A model generated the notes under the pieces. The model made no database searches, was not told the DNA's origin, and worked only from the letters and a program-made list of their open reading frames with translations. From Nitrospira sp. CR1.3 (GTDB taxonomy: Bacteria > Nitrospirota > Nitrospiria > Nitrospirales > Nitrospiraceae), in the NCBI GenBank assembly GCA_014055525.1, contig WIAH01000008.1, positions 62,001-126,000 on the forward strand: a stretch of 64,000 bases of DNA, read 5' to 3'. The translations under genes and the position numbers were made by a program. This document shows, in pieces, positions 15,628 to 23,817 of this stretch. Position 1 is the first letter of the stretch. Every line of letters starts with the position of its first letter.

Positions 15628-16440
15628 ATGGAACTGACTCCCTTGATCTTCGGCCTGTATAAGTTCGTGAAGTATGCGCTTTACCCTCTCACCTGGGTCG
15701 TGCTGTCGCTGGGGATGACGACCTGCTTGCTACTGCTCCCCTCGCATCCCGCTCGACTCCGATGGGCCAGGATCGGCGCATGCGCTTCACTCCTCCTTCT
15801 GCTGCTGATTTCCAGCCCGCTTGTCTCCGGCCAGCTCATCGGCCTCCTGGAGTCTTCGTATCCTGTTCCTCCGGTACCGGCAACTCAGCGTTACGATGCG
15901 ATCGTCGTGCTGGGCGGAGGCGTGCTCGATCGAGGCACCCTGCGCCCGACCGTTGAATTGACCTCAATTTCACGCGAGCGGACAACATGCGGCGCCGACC
16001 TGTATCAACAGGGATATGCGCCGAAACTGATCGTCACAGGCGGCGATGCCAGCATCTTCGGTTCCGGTCCGATCGAAGCGGTAGAAATGCAGCGTTGGGC
16101 CAAACGGCTGGGAGTCCCAGGCGGCGACATCGTGACCGAAGATACGGCCAGAACCACCTACGAGAACGCCACCGGCGCCAAGCGACTCTTGGGTAACGCG
16201 TCCATTCTGCTCGTGAGTTCCGCCAGTCACCTGCCTCGGGCCGCCGCCTTGTTCAGAAAACAGGGCTTGAGAGTCACGCCGGCCCCCTGTGATTTTATCG
16301 CCAGGAATCTTCCTGGGGATCTGTTCGACCACTTGGACATCTTTCATTTTCTTCCAGCCGATGTGGCCATCCAACATACCCGTGAGGCCGTCACTGAGTT
16401 GGCCGGAGCGTTTGTCTATCGACTCGCGGGCAAGATCTAA
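15628..16440 (+). CDS. YdcF/ElyC-family membrane protein (DUF218)
   Basis: 270 residues. Two N-terminal membrane helices (~16-37 and ~47-68) are followed by a DUF218 domain outside the membrane: RYDAIVVLGGGV, RPTVELTSISRERT, APKLIVTGGDAS, a TARTTYENA box and LLVSSASHLPRAAALF. ElyC-type members work in envelope biogenesis around the undecaprenyl-phosphate step; others are uncharacterised. The start is the ATG at 15628. No partner gene is adjacent. Confidence 0.9.
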   Translation: MELTPLIFGLYKFVKYALYPLTWVVLSLGMTTCLLLLPSHPARLRWARIGACASLLLLLLISSPLVSGQLIGLLESSYPVPPVPATQRYDAIVVLGGGVLDRGTLRPTVELTSISRERTTCGADLYQQGYAPKLIVTGGDASIFGSGPIEAVEMQRWAKRLGVPGGDIVTEDTARTTYENATGAKRLLGNASILLVSSASHLPRAAALFRKQGLRVTPAPCDFIARNLPGDLFDHLDIFHFLPADVAIQHTREAVTELAGAFVYRLAGKI

Positions 16441-16481
16441 GGAGGGCCGTTCCGTGGAGCCGCGACCGCGTCGATCCATGA

Positions 16482-16853
16482 CTAGGCATTCCTCTTCCGC
16501 CCTTCGAGAAAGTCAACCAGGGCGCGATAGGTGAGTTCCCTGGTCCGAGCCTTCGAGGCGGACTGCTCGCTGCTGTTGATCTCCAGCCAGACCTGTTGGC
16601 TCACCTGCGTACGCGCTTCGTTGCACAGGTCCCACATCTCGTGGAGAAAATCAGACGGAAGTCCCACTTGGATTCCTTCCGACTCGATGCGATCGTCGAG
16701 AATTGCCAAGAGGTCCGAGATTGCGTGATCCGATCGATAGGGCGCTGCAGTAAATCCGAATGCCTCCTGCGCGGAAGTCTCCTGTTTGGCCTGCTCGACA
16801 AGATCATGCATATACTCCTTCAGCAGACCGACGACATGACCGGACAGGGCCAT
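16482..16853 (-). CDS. Hypothetical helical protein, 123 aa
   Basis: Not recognised. Almost all helical by composition (GLLKEYMHDLVEQAKQE, HAISDLLAILDDRI, LPSDFLHEMWDLCNE, ELTYRALVDFLEGR), with no signal peptide or membrane segment. It lies alone on the minus strand between two plus-strand genes. A plus-strand 115-codon ORF overlaps it, and I take that as the shadow. Confidence 0.55.
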   Translation of the reverse strand: MALSGHVVGLLKEYMHDLVEQAKQETSAQEAFGFTAAPYRSDHAISDLLAILDDRIESEGIQVGLPSDFLHEMWDLCNEARTQVSQQVWLEINSSEQSASKARTRELTYRALVDFLEGRKRNA

Positions 16854-16997
16854 CCTGAACTCCTTCGCAGCATTATGCGGAAGCGCCGAAACCGGCGCAA
16901 GGTTGCAGTTTCCTCAAGGGCTCACCCGTTGACCCCATCATGAAGGCTTGACTATGATGCCCTTCCCAGTCGTTGGCTCAAGGCAAGAGGCGAGAGG

Positions 16998-17795
16998 ATG
17001 CTGGTGGCCGAACGGTTTGATATTGCGCTCAACACACCGGCCGGTCGTTTGACGACGACGCTCGATGTTCCGACTGGATTCGTACCGATCACCGCCATCG
17101 TCCCGGTGGCGCGCCGGCTGGGCGAGGAGGCGCTTGGATTGGAAGAGCACCAGGCAAGAGGGAGCGGCCGAAGCATCTCCTGCCGGATGGGCTGCGCCGC
17201 CTGTTGCCGGATGCTGGTGCCCCTGTCGCCTCCCGAAGCTTTTGCGCTGCGAGGCTACGTCGAACAACTCCCGGATGAGCGCCGTGCCGCAATCCTGCAA
17301 CGAGTTGCCGACAGTCAGTCGATCCTGAGATCACACGGCCTCTTAAATCGATTGTGGGCAATCGCCGATGCCACAACAGCCATTTCGGACGAAGAATTGG
17401 ACCCGCTCAACCGGGACTACTACGCGTTACGACAGCCCTGCCCCTTTCTGGAGCATGAAGTCTGCACGATTTACGAAGCGCGCCCGGCCGCCTGCCGGGA
17501 ACTCCTGGTCACCTCGCCGGCCGAATTGTGCGACGATCTGGCGAATAATCCGGTGACACCTGTACCGGTTTCACTCAGGATCGGAACGGTCCTGGGTCTG
17601 CTCTGGGGGGCCTTGACTGGCACCTCGCCCCGGCTCATTCCTCTCCCGCTCGCACTCGAATGGGCGGAGGGGCATCACAAAGAAGCCGGACAAACCTGGA
17701 CGGGGACTGCGCTGATCGACGGGATGTTGGATAAGATGTGGCGCTTCCTCAGCCAGGAGTTCAAGAACAGGCAAGTGACGAGAGGTGACGGGTAG
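16998..17795 (+). CDS. YkgJ-family cysteine cluster protein (long form)
   Basis: 265 residues with the CxxxCxxCC cluster at Cys62, Cys66, Cys69 and Cys70, then CPFLEHEVCTIYEARPAACREL. The ~55-residue N-terminal extension and the C-terminal helical part make it longer than the paralogue at 11254. The two share only the cysteine signature. Metal or Fe-S binding is expected from the family, function unknown. thrH follows 76 bp downstream on the same strand. Confidence 0.83.
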   Translation: MLVAERFDIALNTPAGRLTTTLDVPTGFVPITAIVPVARRLGEEALGLEEHQARGSGRSISCRMGCAACCRMLVPLSPPEAFALRGYVEQLPDERRAAILQRVADSQSILRSHGLLNRLWAIADATTAISDEELDPLNRDYYALRQPCPFLEHEVCTIYEARPAACRELLVTSPAELCDDLANNPVTPVPVSLRIGTVLGLLWGALTGTSPRLIPLPLALEWAEGHHKEAGQTWTGTALIDGMLDKMWRFLSQEFKNRQVTRGDG

Positions 17796-17871
17796 GACAT
17801 TTCTCTCCGTAGCTCCATGCCCCTGGCCCCTCGCCAGTCCTTATGCCTATCGCCTTGAAAAAGGAGAACCC

Positions 17872-18492
17872 ATGCAGAAACCCGTCATTGTCTGTCTTGA
17901 CCTTGAAGGCGTCCTGGTTCCGGAAATCTGGATCAACGTGGCGCTGAAAACCGGCATTGAGGAGCTGAAAATCACCACGCGCGAGATGCCGGACTACGAC
18001 GCGCTCATGAAGCGCCGCCTCGCGATCCTCGAGCAGCATAAGATCACGATCGACGACATTCAATCGGTGATTGAAAAGATGGGGCCTCTGGAGGGGGCGC
18101 CGGCCTTTGTCACCTGGCTTCGGGAGCGCTGCCAGGTCATTATTCTCTCGGATACCTTCTACGAATTCGCGCTGCCGCTGATGCGGCAGTTGGGTTTCCC
18201 CACTCTCTTCTGCAATCAGCTTGAAACCGATGGACAGGGAAGGATTCTCGCCCATCATATGCGGATGCAGAATCAGAAAAAGCACTCGGTCGCCGCCCTG
18301 AAGGCGCTGAATTTCTTCACCATGGCGGCCGGGGATGCCTATAATGACACCGCGATGCTCGCCGAAGCCGATGCCGGCTTCTTCTTCCGTCCGCCGGACC
18401 ATCTTCCGAAAGAGTTTCCCCAGTTTCCGGTCACGCAAACCTATCGGGAACTTCAGACAAGACTTGCCCAAGCCGGCCAGCTTACACCATAG
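17872..18492 (+). CDS. thrH: ThrH, phosphoserine phosphatase / homoserine phosphotransferase
   Basis: 206 residues from the ATG at 17872, fixed by AAAAAGGAGAACCC upstream; the longer frame has no basis. It is a HAD-superfamily enzyme with nucleophile Asp10 (VCLDLEGVLVPEIW), a WLRERCQVIILSDTFYEF box (motif II serine), and GDAYNDTAMLAEADAG (motif III/IV). Length and signature match ThrH of Pseudomonas, which dephosphorylates phosphoserine and transfers the phosphate to homoserine. In this genome it may feed phosphohomoserine to ThrC, since the aspartate-family operon at 58.3-64 kb lacks thrB. A clear terminator follows. Confidence 0.93.
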   Translation: MQKPVIVCLDLEGVLVPEIWINVALKTGIEELKITTREMPDYDALMKRRLAILEQHKITIDDIQSVIEKMGPLEGAPAFVTWLRERCQVIILSDTFYEFALPLMRQLGFPTLFCNQLETDGQGRILAHHMRMQNQKKHSVAALKALNFFTMAAGDAYNDTAMLAEADAGFFFRPPDHLPKEFPQFPVTQTYRELQTRLAQAGQLTP

Positions 18493-18521
18493 CGATAGCG
18501 CTCGATCCGCCCATAATAAGA

Positions 18522-18560
18522 AATCCCCGCCGAGGCTTGAGCCCCCGCGGGGATTCTTTT
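18522..18560 (+). terminator. Rho-independent terminator of thrH
   Basis: AATCCCCGC (18522-18530) pairs with GCGGGGATT (18547-18555), followed by CTTTTC. 30 bp after the thrH stop. Confidence 0.82.
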
Positions 18561-18592
18561 CACACAATCGGGATTATCAGGACAGCGGCATA

Positions 18593-18636
18593 ACGGGATA
18601 CACTATCCCGTCATCCCCTTTATCCCTTTACCCCTA
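18593..18636. repeat. Intergenic repeat with ACGGGATA hairpin and CCCTTTA units
   Basis: ACGGGATA (18593-18600) pairs with TATCCCGT (18604-18611), followed by CATCCCCTTTATCCCTTTACCCC. The CCCTTTACCCC word is also found inside the MidA-type gene at 23153-23186. It lies just past the stop of the minus-strand gene ending at 18639. Confidence 0.55.
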
Positions 18637-18638
18637 CC

Positions 18639-19058
18639 CTATGGCGCGACGTAGCTGCCGAATTTCGGCACCTTGTCGCAGGGCGCGTCGGCCTTGTTGG
18701 CTCCCTGGCAGAGATTCAGCAGCGCACCCTGAGCCTTCAATCGGGCTTCTTTATGCATCGAATTCTTACCGAAATCAACAGCCATCTGCAGCAAATGCTG
18801 AGCGCGGGCGTTGCCTCCCCCAGCCTCATTCAACGCTTGCTGCAACTTCTCGGTGGCGCTGGCCATCACGCTCACATCGGAGCCCCAGCGCTTGTTGAGA
18901 TCCGCTTTTGTCCTACCGCCATTGCCTGGGGCATCGGTCAATTCCACGATTGCGTCGTTCACAAGAGCAATGGGATCGGCCTGCACCGTAGGAACCGACA
19001 CGAGCCCCATGCCCAGAAGGGCAATTCCACCCAGAACGAGCATCAGTAATCTTTTCAT
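18639..19058 (-). CDS. Hypothetical secreted protein, 139 aa
   Basis: From the ATG at 19058 (AAGGAG seven bases upstream) it opens with a signal peptide (MKRLLMLVLGGIALLGMGL, cleavage near VQADP). The mature part is helical (ALVNDAIVELTDAP, ATEKLQQALNEAGG, ARAQHLLQMAVDFG, EARLKAQGALLNLCQ) with two cysteines that could form a disulfide. A resemblance to SmbP-like periplasmic helical proteins is weak, since few histidines are present. It follows the alginate-export-type gene on the same strand. Function unknown. Confidence 0.72.
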   Translation of the reverse strand: MKRLLMLVLGGIALLGMGLVSVPTVQADPIALVNDAIVELTDAPGNGGRTKADLNKRWGSDVSVMASATEKLQQALNEAGGGNARAQHLLQMAVDFGKNSMHKEARLKAQGALLNLCQGANKADAPCDKVPKFGSYVAP

Positions 19059-19089
19059 AGATGATCTCCTTTTCATTTCATCAGCGAGA

Positions 19090-19116
19090 GGCGAGGGGCT
19101 CCTTGCGCCCCTCGCC
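19090..19116 (-). terminator. Strong hairpin downstream of the alginate-export-type gene
   Basis: GGCGAGGGGC (19090-19099) and GCCCCTCGCC (19107-19116) form a perfect 10-bp stem with a 7-nt loop. It lies between the stop of the barrel gene (19130) and the start of the small secreted gene (19058). There is no T-tract, so it may stabilise the 3' end or partly terminate. Confidence 0.55.
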
Positions 19117-19129
19117 TGCAAGTCAATGC

Positions 19130-20818
19130 CTAGAAATTCATCCAGAGCTGGACGTAGGCCCAGGACTGGTCGGTGCTCCGGCCCAGGTTTTCCGCAATAT
19201 AGCCGCCGGCCCAGAGGTGACCGTAGGTCGCCTGGAAGGACACCTTGCCGTCGGCAAACATGCGGGTCCAGCTGATGTCCAATTCGTCACCGATGTGTGT
19301 CTTGGTGTTGCCCACCCTGCTGAACACATAGACACCCTGTGAACCCCGGTACCAGTTGTCCTGGGCGTTGGCAAGGTTCAGGTTCGTGTACCAGAACTCC
19401 ACGTGATCACGAGTCGATGGCCGGAACTGGATGTTGGCCGCAGGGCTCAACATGTTTTTCCAGGCCTGGACGTCCATGTACCCCATATGGATGTGGTTTG
19501 TCGGGAACATGTTTTCAAAGGTGTTGGCGGTACTACAGTTGCCGAAGTTGGCCGCGACAGAACAATTCGCCCGGCCGTCACCGGAGGCATAATCAAAGCT
19601 GACGGCAAACCGCGGTTTCCAGGCATGTTGATAATGCGTGTAGCCTAACCAGTTTCTCATCGCCCAGGCGTTAATATGCAGGTTCTTTTGGTTTCCATAG
19701 CCACTCTGAGTCGTGCCCGCGACGCCGTTACTACCCATCGCACCAAACTGATAGATGGTTTCCTGGATCGCGTCGAAATTGCCCTTGCGCAGTTCGATCC
19801 GGTTCCCGATGTTATGTCTGGTCTGGTTCGAGTGTTTGGCGGTTCCAAGCCCCTGCGCTCCGTTGTCTACAGAGTTATAGTTGTTCTTGTACAGGATGTA
19901 ATAGGGTTCGATCAGAAAGCCCGGTATGGACTTGATCTGGTTGTAGAAGATGAACATGTCGGAATCGATGTTCGCACTCCCGTTATTGAATGCGCCGGCG
20001 ATGTTGTTATTGCCGCTGCCGACCGGGGCTGCCTGCGTGATATCGCTCTCTGAGTTTCGGAACCAGCCCAAATAGGACTCGAAGGCCTTGGTGCTGTATT
20101 GCAACATCACACCATCATGGCTGTAGCCGGTATTGGCCCAGTCAAAGTGGCCGAAGAACGAATGGTTTCCGAAAATTATATACTGGCGGCCAGCCTTAAT
20201 GCTCAGGCCTTGGACACCGCCCAAATTTCTGATCAACATGTAGGCGGCCCGGACGCCCAATCGGCCACCGTTACCGGCAAGCGCGCCCGTCGAGGTGCCG
20301 TTATGGTTCAAGGGATCACCGCCATTGCCGGCGTTGACTTGGTTGCCGTTGCCGCCCCAGGTCGCCGAATCGATGATTTCCATGTAAAAGTTCACGTCCG
20401 GCGAGAGATCGTACCCGATACCGAGGCGGACCCACTGTTGCACATAGAAGTCATTGGCTTTGCCAACGACTCCGTTCGCGGTCCTGGTATTGTTGACGGC
20501 GTTACAATTGCCTCCACCAGCCATAGCCATGCCGAAGCAGACGTTGTTCCGCATTTCCGGCCGCACACGGACGTCCGCGCGCATCCAGAAATTCTTGATG
20601 TCGAAGTTCCGGCCGATCGCCGGATCGTAGATTTCGTAGGCTTCTTTCTGAGGCATCGCACGAGGAATGGCGGGAAGGTTCGTGATCCGTTCACCCTCCG
20701 GCAGTTCGAAACCGGCCTGGGCTGGGGCACTCACGAACGAGATGCCCGCTGCCATGACGGCGGCACTGAAGAAGGTGGCTATACTGGCCCACCCTGTCCG
20801 ACCTAGAATGCTTCTCAT
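19130..20818 (-). CDS. Alginate-export-family outer membrane porin
   Basis: 562 residues from the ATG at 20818 (AGGAGGAACGCT upstream). A signal peptide (AAVMAAGISFVSAPAQA) is followed by a long beta-barrel: repeated amphipathic strands such as FWMRADVRVRPEM, GYDLSPDVNFYMEIIDS, GLSIKAGRQYIIFGNHSFF, KPRFAVSFDYASGDG and VSFQATYGHLWAGGY. It ends in VQLWMNF (terminal Phe). The R-x-G-R-Q and FDYASGD boxes match the Alginate_exp domain. Nitrospira-type genomes carry such proteins without alginate genes, so the cargo is probably another anion or polymer (inference). Asn-rich loops suggest surface exposure. Confidence 0.85.
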   Translation of the reverse strand: MRSILGRTGWASIATFFSAAVMAAGISFVSAPAQAGFELPEGERITNLPAIPRAMPQKEAYEIYDPAIGRNFDIKNFWMRADVRVRPEMRNNVCFGMAMAGGGNCNAVNNTRTANGVVGKANDFYVQQWVRLGIGYDLSPDVNFYMEIIDSATWGGNGNQVNAGNGGDPLNHNGTSTGALAGNGGRLGVRAAYMLIRNLGGVQGLSIKAGRQYIIFGNHSFFGHFDWANTGYSHDGVMLQYSTKAFESYLGWFRNSESDITQAAPVGSGNNNIAGAFNNGSANIDSDMFIFYNQIKSIPGFLIEPYYILYKNNYNSVDNGAQGLGTAKHSNQTRHNIGNRIELRKGNFDAIQETIYQFGAMGSNGVAGTTQSGYGNQKNLHINAWAMRNWLGYTHYQHAWKPRFAVSFDYASGDGRANCSVAANFGNCSTANTFENMFPTNHIHMGYMDVQAWKNMLSPAANIQFRPSTRDHVEFWYTNLNLANAQDNWYRGSQGVYVFSRVGNTKTHIGDELDISWTRMFADGKVSFQATYGHLWAGGYIAENLGRSTDQSWAYVQLWMNF

Positions 20819-21107
20819 AGCGTTCCTCCTGTGAATTGGATAGCAACCGTCACCCGACCACCAGTGTCCGGCTGCCGACTTGACATCCAACTGCGCTCAC
20901 GTTGACAAGCTTCCTTTCGGTTACTCGCCCAGGAAGGCCGTTGTGCCCACGCCCTCCCTTGCTGACTGTACTGTCTCACCAACCCTCTGCCCGAGCCAGC
21001 AATTTATGAATTCCTGAATACGACCCCCGTACTCAGCTCTGCCGTCGTCGGATCAGTTGAGAGGTGGTCACCCCCTTCCATGAAATTTTCGTCATCCTTC
21101 ACATCCG

Positions 21108-21407
21108 TTAGGCCTGGCTGCCTGTTCCGGATGCGCCAGCTTCTTTTTCGACCGGTTTGGTCGCCGCATTGATTTCCTCTTCGGCTTCCTTCATGGAGGC
21201 CTGGAAATCCTGCTCGACCATCTTGACTTCCTGTTGGATCATGTTGAGCTCCGGCTCAACCGATTTTCTGAGGTCTTCCGCCGTTTCCTTGAATCCCTTG
21301 ACGGCCTTTCCGACCTGCCGACCGACTTCGGGCAACTGCTTGGGACCGAACAGCAAAAAGGCGATGATCAAAATGATGAGTATTTCGCCGGCGCCAAGCC
21401 CGAACAT
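21108..21407 (-). CDS. Twin-arginine translocase TatA-type protein, long form
   Basis: 99 residues. One N-terminal membrane helix (EILIILIIAFLLF), the FGPKQLPE hinge, an amphipathic helix (VGRQVGKAVKGFKE) and a long acidic coiled tail (LNMIQQEVKMVEQDFQ, EAEEEINAATK) ending in low complexity. The tail is longer than in most TatA and recalls TatB, so it may serve the TatB role. The 5' flank is composed of short repeats and shows no good ribosome-binding site. tatC is not in the window. Confidence 0.88.
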   Translation of the reverse strand: MFGLGAGEILIILIIAFLLFGPKQLPEVGRQVGKAVKGFKETAEDLRKSVEPELNMIQQEVKMVEQDFQASMKEAEEEINAATKPVEKEAGASGTGSQA

Positions 21408-21507
21408 GCTTCGTCATGCGTAAAACGTCATGCGTCGCGCGAAAAGCAGAAAAGGAAGCGTCTGTTTCCTCTTGGCGCTTCACGCTTCACGCTTCACGCT
21501 TCACGTC
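21408..21507. repeat. Short tandem repeats between two tatA genes
   Basis: Four head-to-tail copies of CTTCACG (21479-21506) and two copies of the 10-mer CGTCATGCGT (21413-21422, 21427-21436). The whole gap between the tatA-type genes is built of such words, leaving no clear ribosome-binding site for the downstream gene. A degenerate copy of the CGTGAAG unit lies after typA (1311-1336). Confidence 0.75.
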
Positions 21508-21510
21508 CTC

Positions 21511-21777
21511 CTATCCCTGCTTGACCTGATGCCCCTGCTGTACCGGCGCATCGGCCGCCGGAGCCGCCTGGGACTGCGTCACCTGTTGCGGCGCAGCGGG
21601 CGTCGCATCGACTGGCGGCGTGACATCGATCGCATCCGCCTCATTGACGCTCTTCTTGAACCCTTTTATCGCTTTTCCAAGGCCTTCGCCCAATTGCGGA
21701 ATTTTTCCGGCGCCGAAAATGATCAGGACGATGATCAAGATCAGCAACAGCTCCATCCACCCGAACGATCCGAACAT
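21511..21777 (-). CDS. tatA: Twin-arginine translocase TatA-type protein
   Basis: 88 residues from the ATG at 21777. A membrane helix (WMELLLILIIVLIIF) is followed by the classic hinge FGAGKIPQLGEGLGKAIKGFKKS and a Pro/Ala/Gln-rich tail. TatA forms the pore ring of the Tat system that exports folded proteins. It lies 5' of the other TatA-type gene, separated by tandem repeats. The ribosome-binding site is modest (GAGGAAAGGCGAG). Confidence 0.9.
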   Translation of the reverse strand: MFGSFGWMELLLILIIVLIIFGAGKIPQLGEGLGKAIKGFKKSVNEADAIDVTPPVDATPAAPQQVTQSQAAPAADAPVQQGHQVKQG

Positions 21778-21955
21778 GTGGTGCTCGCCTTTCCTCTCTG
21801 TTTCACCAAGTCCTTGAGATAATCCAAGGACTTTCAACCCGACGAAAGGTGGGGGTCCTTCCTCAAACGCGGAGGAGGCTATAGCAGAATCAAAGATTAG
21901 TCAAGTCTAATTTCAGGTCGGGGGCTTTTCAAGAGACAGGAGACAGGTCGGCGAG

Positions 21956-23392
21956 TCAGATAGAGACCGCCATGTGAAAATAATCCACAGGACCGGGCGG
22001 GACAGTGAGGGCGATGAGGAACGATTGGGGGTCGTACCCGACTTCTTCCAAATTTTTTGAGGCGGCAGTCAGCTCTTCTTCCGTCAGATAGGCGACGGTG
22101 TCAGGCACACCGGTCGATTTCAGATTGTGCACGAGCGCTTGCAGCGTCTCGCGCTCATCCGCCGGTGTGTCCTGACGAATCAGAAATTCGAATTTCTTCT
22201 CGTACGGACTCGCATAGACCTCGTTGAGCGCGCGAATGGTCTCGAGAATCAGCCGATCCTGTTCCCAAGGCGCCATCCTGGACCCGGCCGACGGATGAGT
22301 GGCAAGGAGATCCATCAGCGTCAGCACATTTGTCCCCAAGCTGCGCCCGACGAACTCGCGTTGGCTTTCAACCGTCAGCCTCCTGAAACCGAGTTGCTTC
22401 CCGACGGCTTCCACAAGAGGGAAATTGACCATGAAACTCTGCTGGCCCCCGAACTGGCCGGAGCAGGGCTTGTCCGGATCGTTGAGCACCTTGAAATCCG
22501 CGCTCCCCGCATCGAAGCTGCTGAATCCCACCGCATCGGGAGCCAAGAGACGTTTGGCCTCCTTCAAGGTTGCGAACGCGCCCAGGTTAATCGGCACGAC
22601 GACTTGCTCATCGATCCGACGGAGAAATTCCGTGACGGTCTTGCGATAGGGCGCCTCTTTCCAATCGACGGTCCGGTACTCCCGCTCCCATACCAAATCG
22701 TCGAAAAAGGGCGGAAACCGCTTCAGCGCCTCCACGTCCCTGCCGTCGAAGGCCCGCACAAAGCCCGCCCAATCGTCGATCTTGGCATGGAGCGTATCGC
22801 TGAGGTTCGGTCGCAGAAATTCCTCTTCGATTTCGCCGCCTTGCCGCGACATCAACTTGGTGGGCAGATCGTTCCAGAGTTCATTGCACAGGATCCGGTC
22901 GACGGTCCCATCCGGCAGTCCCGTCACCTGATCGGCGGTGGCACAGAGGGTTTCGACTCGGTCTCTGTGCGGCGCAAGACCGGGAGAGGCCAGAGCAGCA
23001 TCAAGAGCGGATTGTTCCCAATCCACCAGAACGTATCGAAGGCGAGGATAGATCGTTCCTTCCTTGTCGAGTGTTCTCAGTCGGCTGAGAAAGCAGGCTG
23101 CCAGATTGCCGTTGCCGGGACCGAGCTCGAGGATGGTGAGTGGGGACACGTGGGATACCGGGGTAGCCGTTACCCCTTTACCCCCTGACTTCTCGCGTTT
23201 CGTTACCTGCTCAAAGTAGTCTGCCGCGAGGGCATGGGCCAGGCGATAGTCTGCGGATGTAAAGGTCTGGTAGTAACTCCGGATCTGGTCGCCCCGGAAC
23301 CGATAGAAGAGCTGATTGATGTGAACCTGCCACTGATCGACCGGTTTGTAGTCGCCGATCAACTGGGGCAGAGCATCCGCGTCCTGTAACAT
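21956..23392 (-). CDS. MidA/NDUFAF7-type SAM-dependent methyltransferase (DUF185)
   Basis: 478 residues. The SAM-binding motif I is ILELGPGNGNLA (~88-99). It is followed by YVLVDWEQSALDAAL, a CNELWNDLPTKLM box typical of the family (which usually has NEx-x-DALP), and a long C-terminal half. The mitochondrial relative NDUFAF7 methylates an arginine of complex I; bacterial substrates are not established. Residues ~69-80 (GGKGVTATPVSH) are encoded by a GC-rich repeat (23153-23186) that also occurs between genes, so this stretch looks like an insertion. An antisense 353-codon ORF is a shadow. Confidence 0.83.
   Translation of the reverse strand: MLQDADALPQLIGDYKPVDQWQVHINQLFYRFRGDQIRSYYQTFTSADYRLAHALAADYFEQVTKREKSGGKGVTATPVSHVSPLTILELGPGNGNLAACFLSRLRTLDKEGTIYPRLRYVLVDWEQSALDAALASPGLAPHRDRVETLCATADQVTGLPDGTVDRILCNELWNDLPTKLMSRQGGEIEEEFLRPNLSDTLHAKIDDWAGFVRAFDGRDVEALKRFPPFFDDLVWEREYRTVDWKEAPYRKTVTEFLRRIDEQVVVPINLGAFATLKEAKRLLAPDAVGFSSFDAGSADFKVLNDPDKPCSGQFGGQQSFMVNFPLVEAVGKQLGFRRLTVESQREFVGRSLGTNVLTLMDLLATHPSAGSRMAPWEQDRLILETIRALNEVYASPYEKKFEFLIRQDTPADERETLQALVHNLKSTGVPDTVAYLTEEELTAASKNLEEVGYDPQSFLIALTVPPGPVDYFHMAVSI
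23153..23186. repeat. Intragenic copy of a short intergenic repeat
   Basis: GGGGTA and TACCCC form a hairpin, followed by CCTTTACCCC. The CCCTTTACCCC word is shared with 18622-18635. It lies in frame inside the MidA-type methyltransferase, just before the SAM-binding motif. Confidence 0.6.
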
Positions 23393-23419
23393 AACAACGT
23401 CCGGGCTTGGGGCCAGAGG

Positions 23420-23791
23420 CTAGTGGCTAGAGACTTGGCTCCTCGCCTTGATAAGGCTCCCGATCATCTTCGCTAATTGCCCATACTCTGATTCGAGGGT
23501 GTCGTAAAGCGGCTTCTTCACGTAGCCTGTTTCGCAAGCGATCTGGATTTGCGTCTGCAATTCAGCCACAGATCCCTTAGCCATGTAGAAAAAACGAACG
23601 GCCTCTCGATCCGAACCCCGCTCGTCCCCCTCTGCCAGATTGCTCGCCACACTGACCGCACTGCGCCGGATTTGATCGCGTAGACCAAAGTCTTTCTTAA
23701 GGTCCTCGGTCTCCGATGCGCGATACACCTTTACAGCAAGGTCTTTTGCGATCCGCCACACAAGGAGGTCTTTAAATCCCTTCTTGCCCAT
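23420..23791 (-). CDS. Four-helix-bundle protein (23S rRNA intervening-sequence/S23 family)
   Basis: 123 residues from the ATG at 23791. The family signature is plain: FKDLLVWRIAKDLAVKVY, LRDQIRRSAVSVASNLAEG, FFYMAKGSVAELQTQI and ESEYGQLAKMIGSLI. These proteins form pentameric bundles related to the Avd accessory protein of diversity-generating retroelements, but stand-alone copies have no known function. Both gene ends lie in short direct repeats. The start codon itself is part of an ATGGGCAAGA repeat, so the N-terminal MGKKG is repeat-encoded. No reverse transcriptase is near. Confidence 0.9.
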   Translation of the reverse strand: MGKKGFKDLLVWRIAKDLAVKVYRASETEDLKKDFGLRDQIRRSAVSVASNLAEGDERGSDREAVRFFYMAKGSVAELQTQIQIACETGYVKKPLYDTLESEYGQLAKMIGSLIKARSQVSSH

Positions 23792-23817
23792 TGTCTCTTG
23801 CCCATCGCCTCGCACCA
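23779..23817. repeat. Direct repeats at the start of the four-helix-bundle gene
   Basis: CTTGCCCAT occurs at 23783-23791 and again at 23798-23806. In the gene's direction this reads ATGGGCAAG twice, and the second copy supplies the start codon. A similar imperfect repeat (GGCTAGTGGCTAGAG) lies at the other end near 23417. Confidence 0.6.

Noticed and set aside
19130-20818. Reading the barrel protein as proof of alginate export
   Set aside because: No alginate synthesis genes are present; only the fold is supported, not the cargo.
21411-21510. Possible CRISPR array from the tandem repeats
   Set aside because: Units are 7-10 bp and directly adjacent with no spacers, and no cas genes occur in the window.
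22127-23188. 353-codon plus-strand ORF opposite the MidA-type gene
   Set aside because: Composition and lack of domains mark it as the shadow of the methyltransferase in GC-rich DNA.
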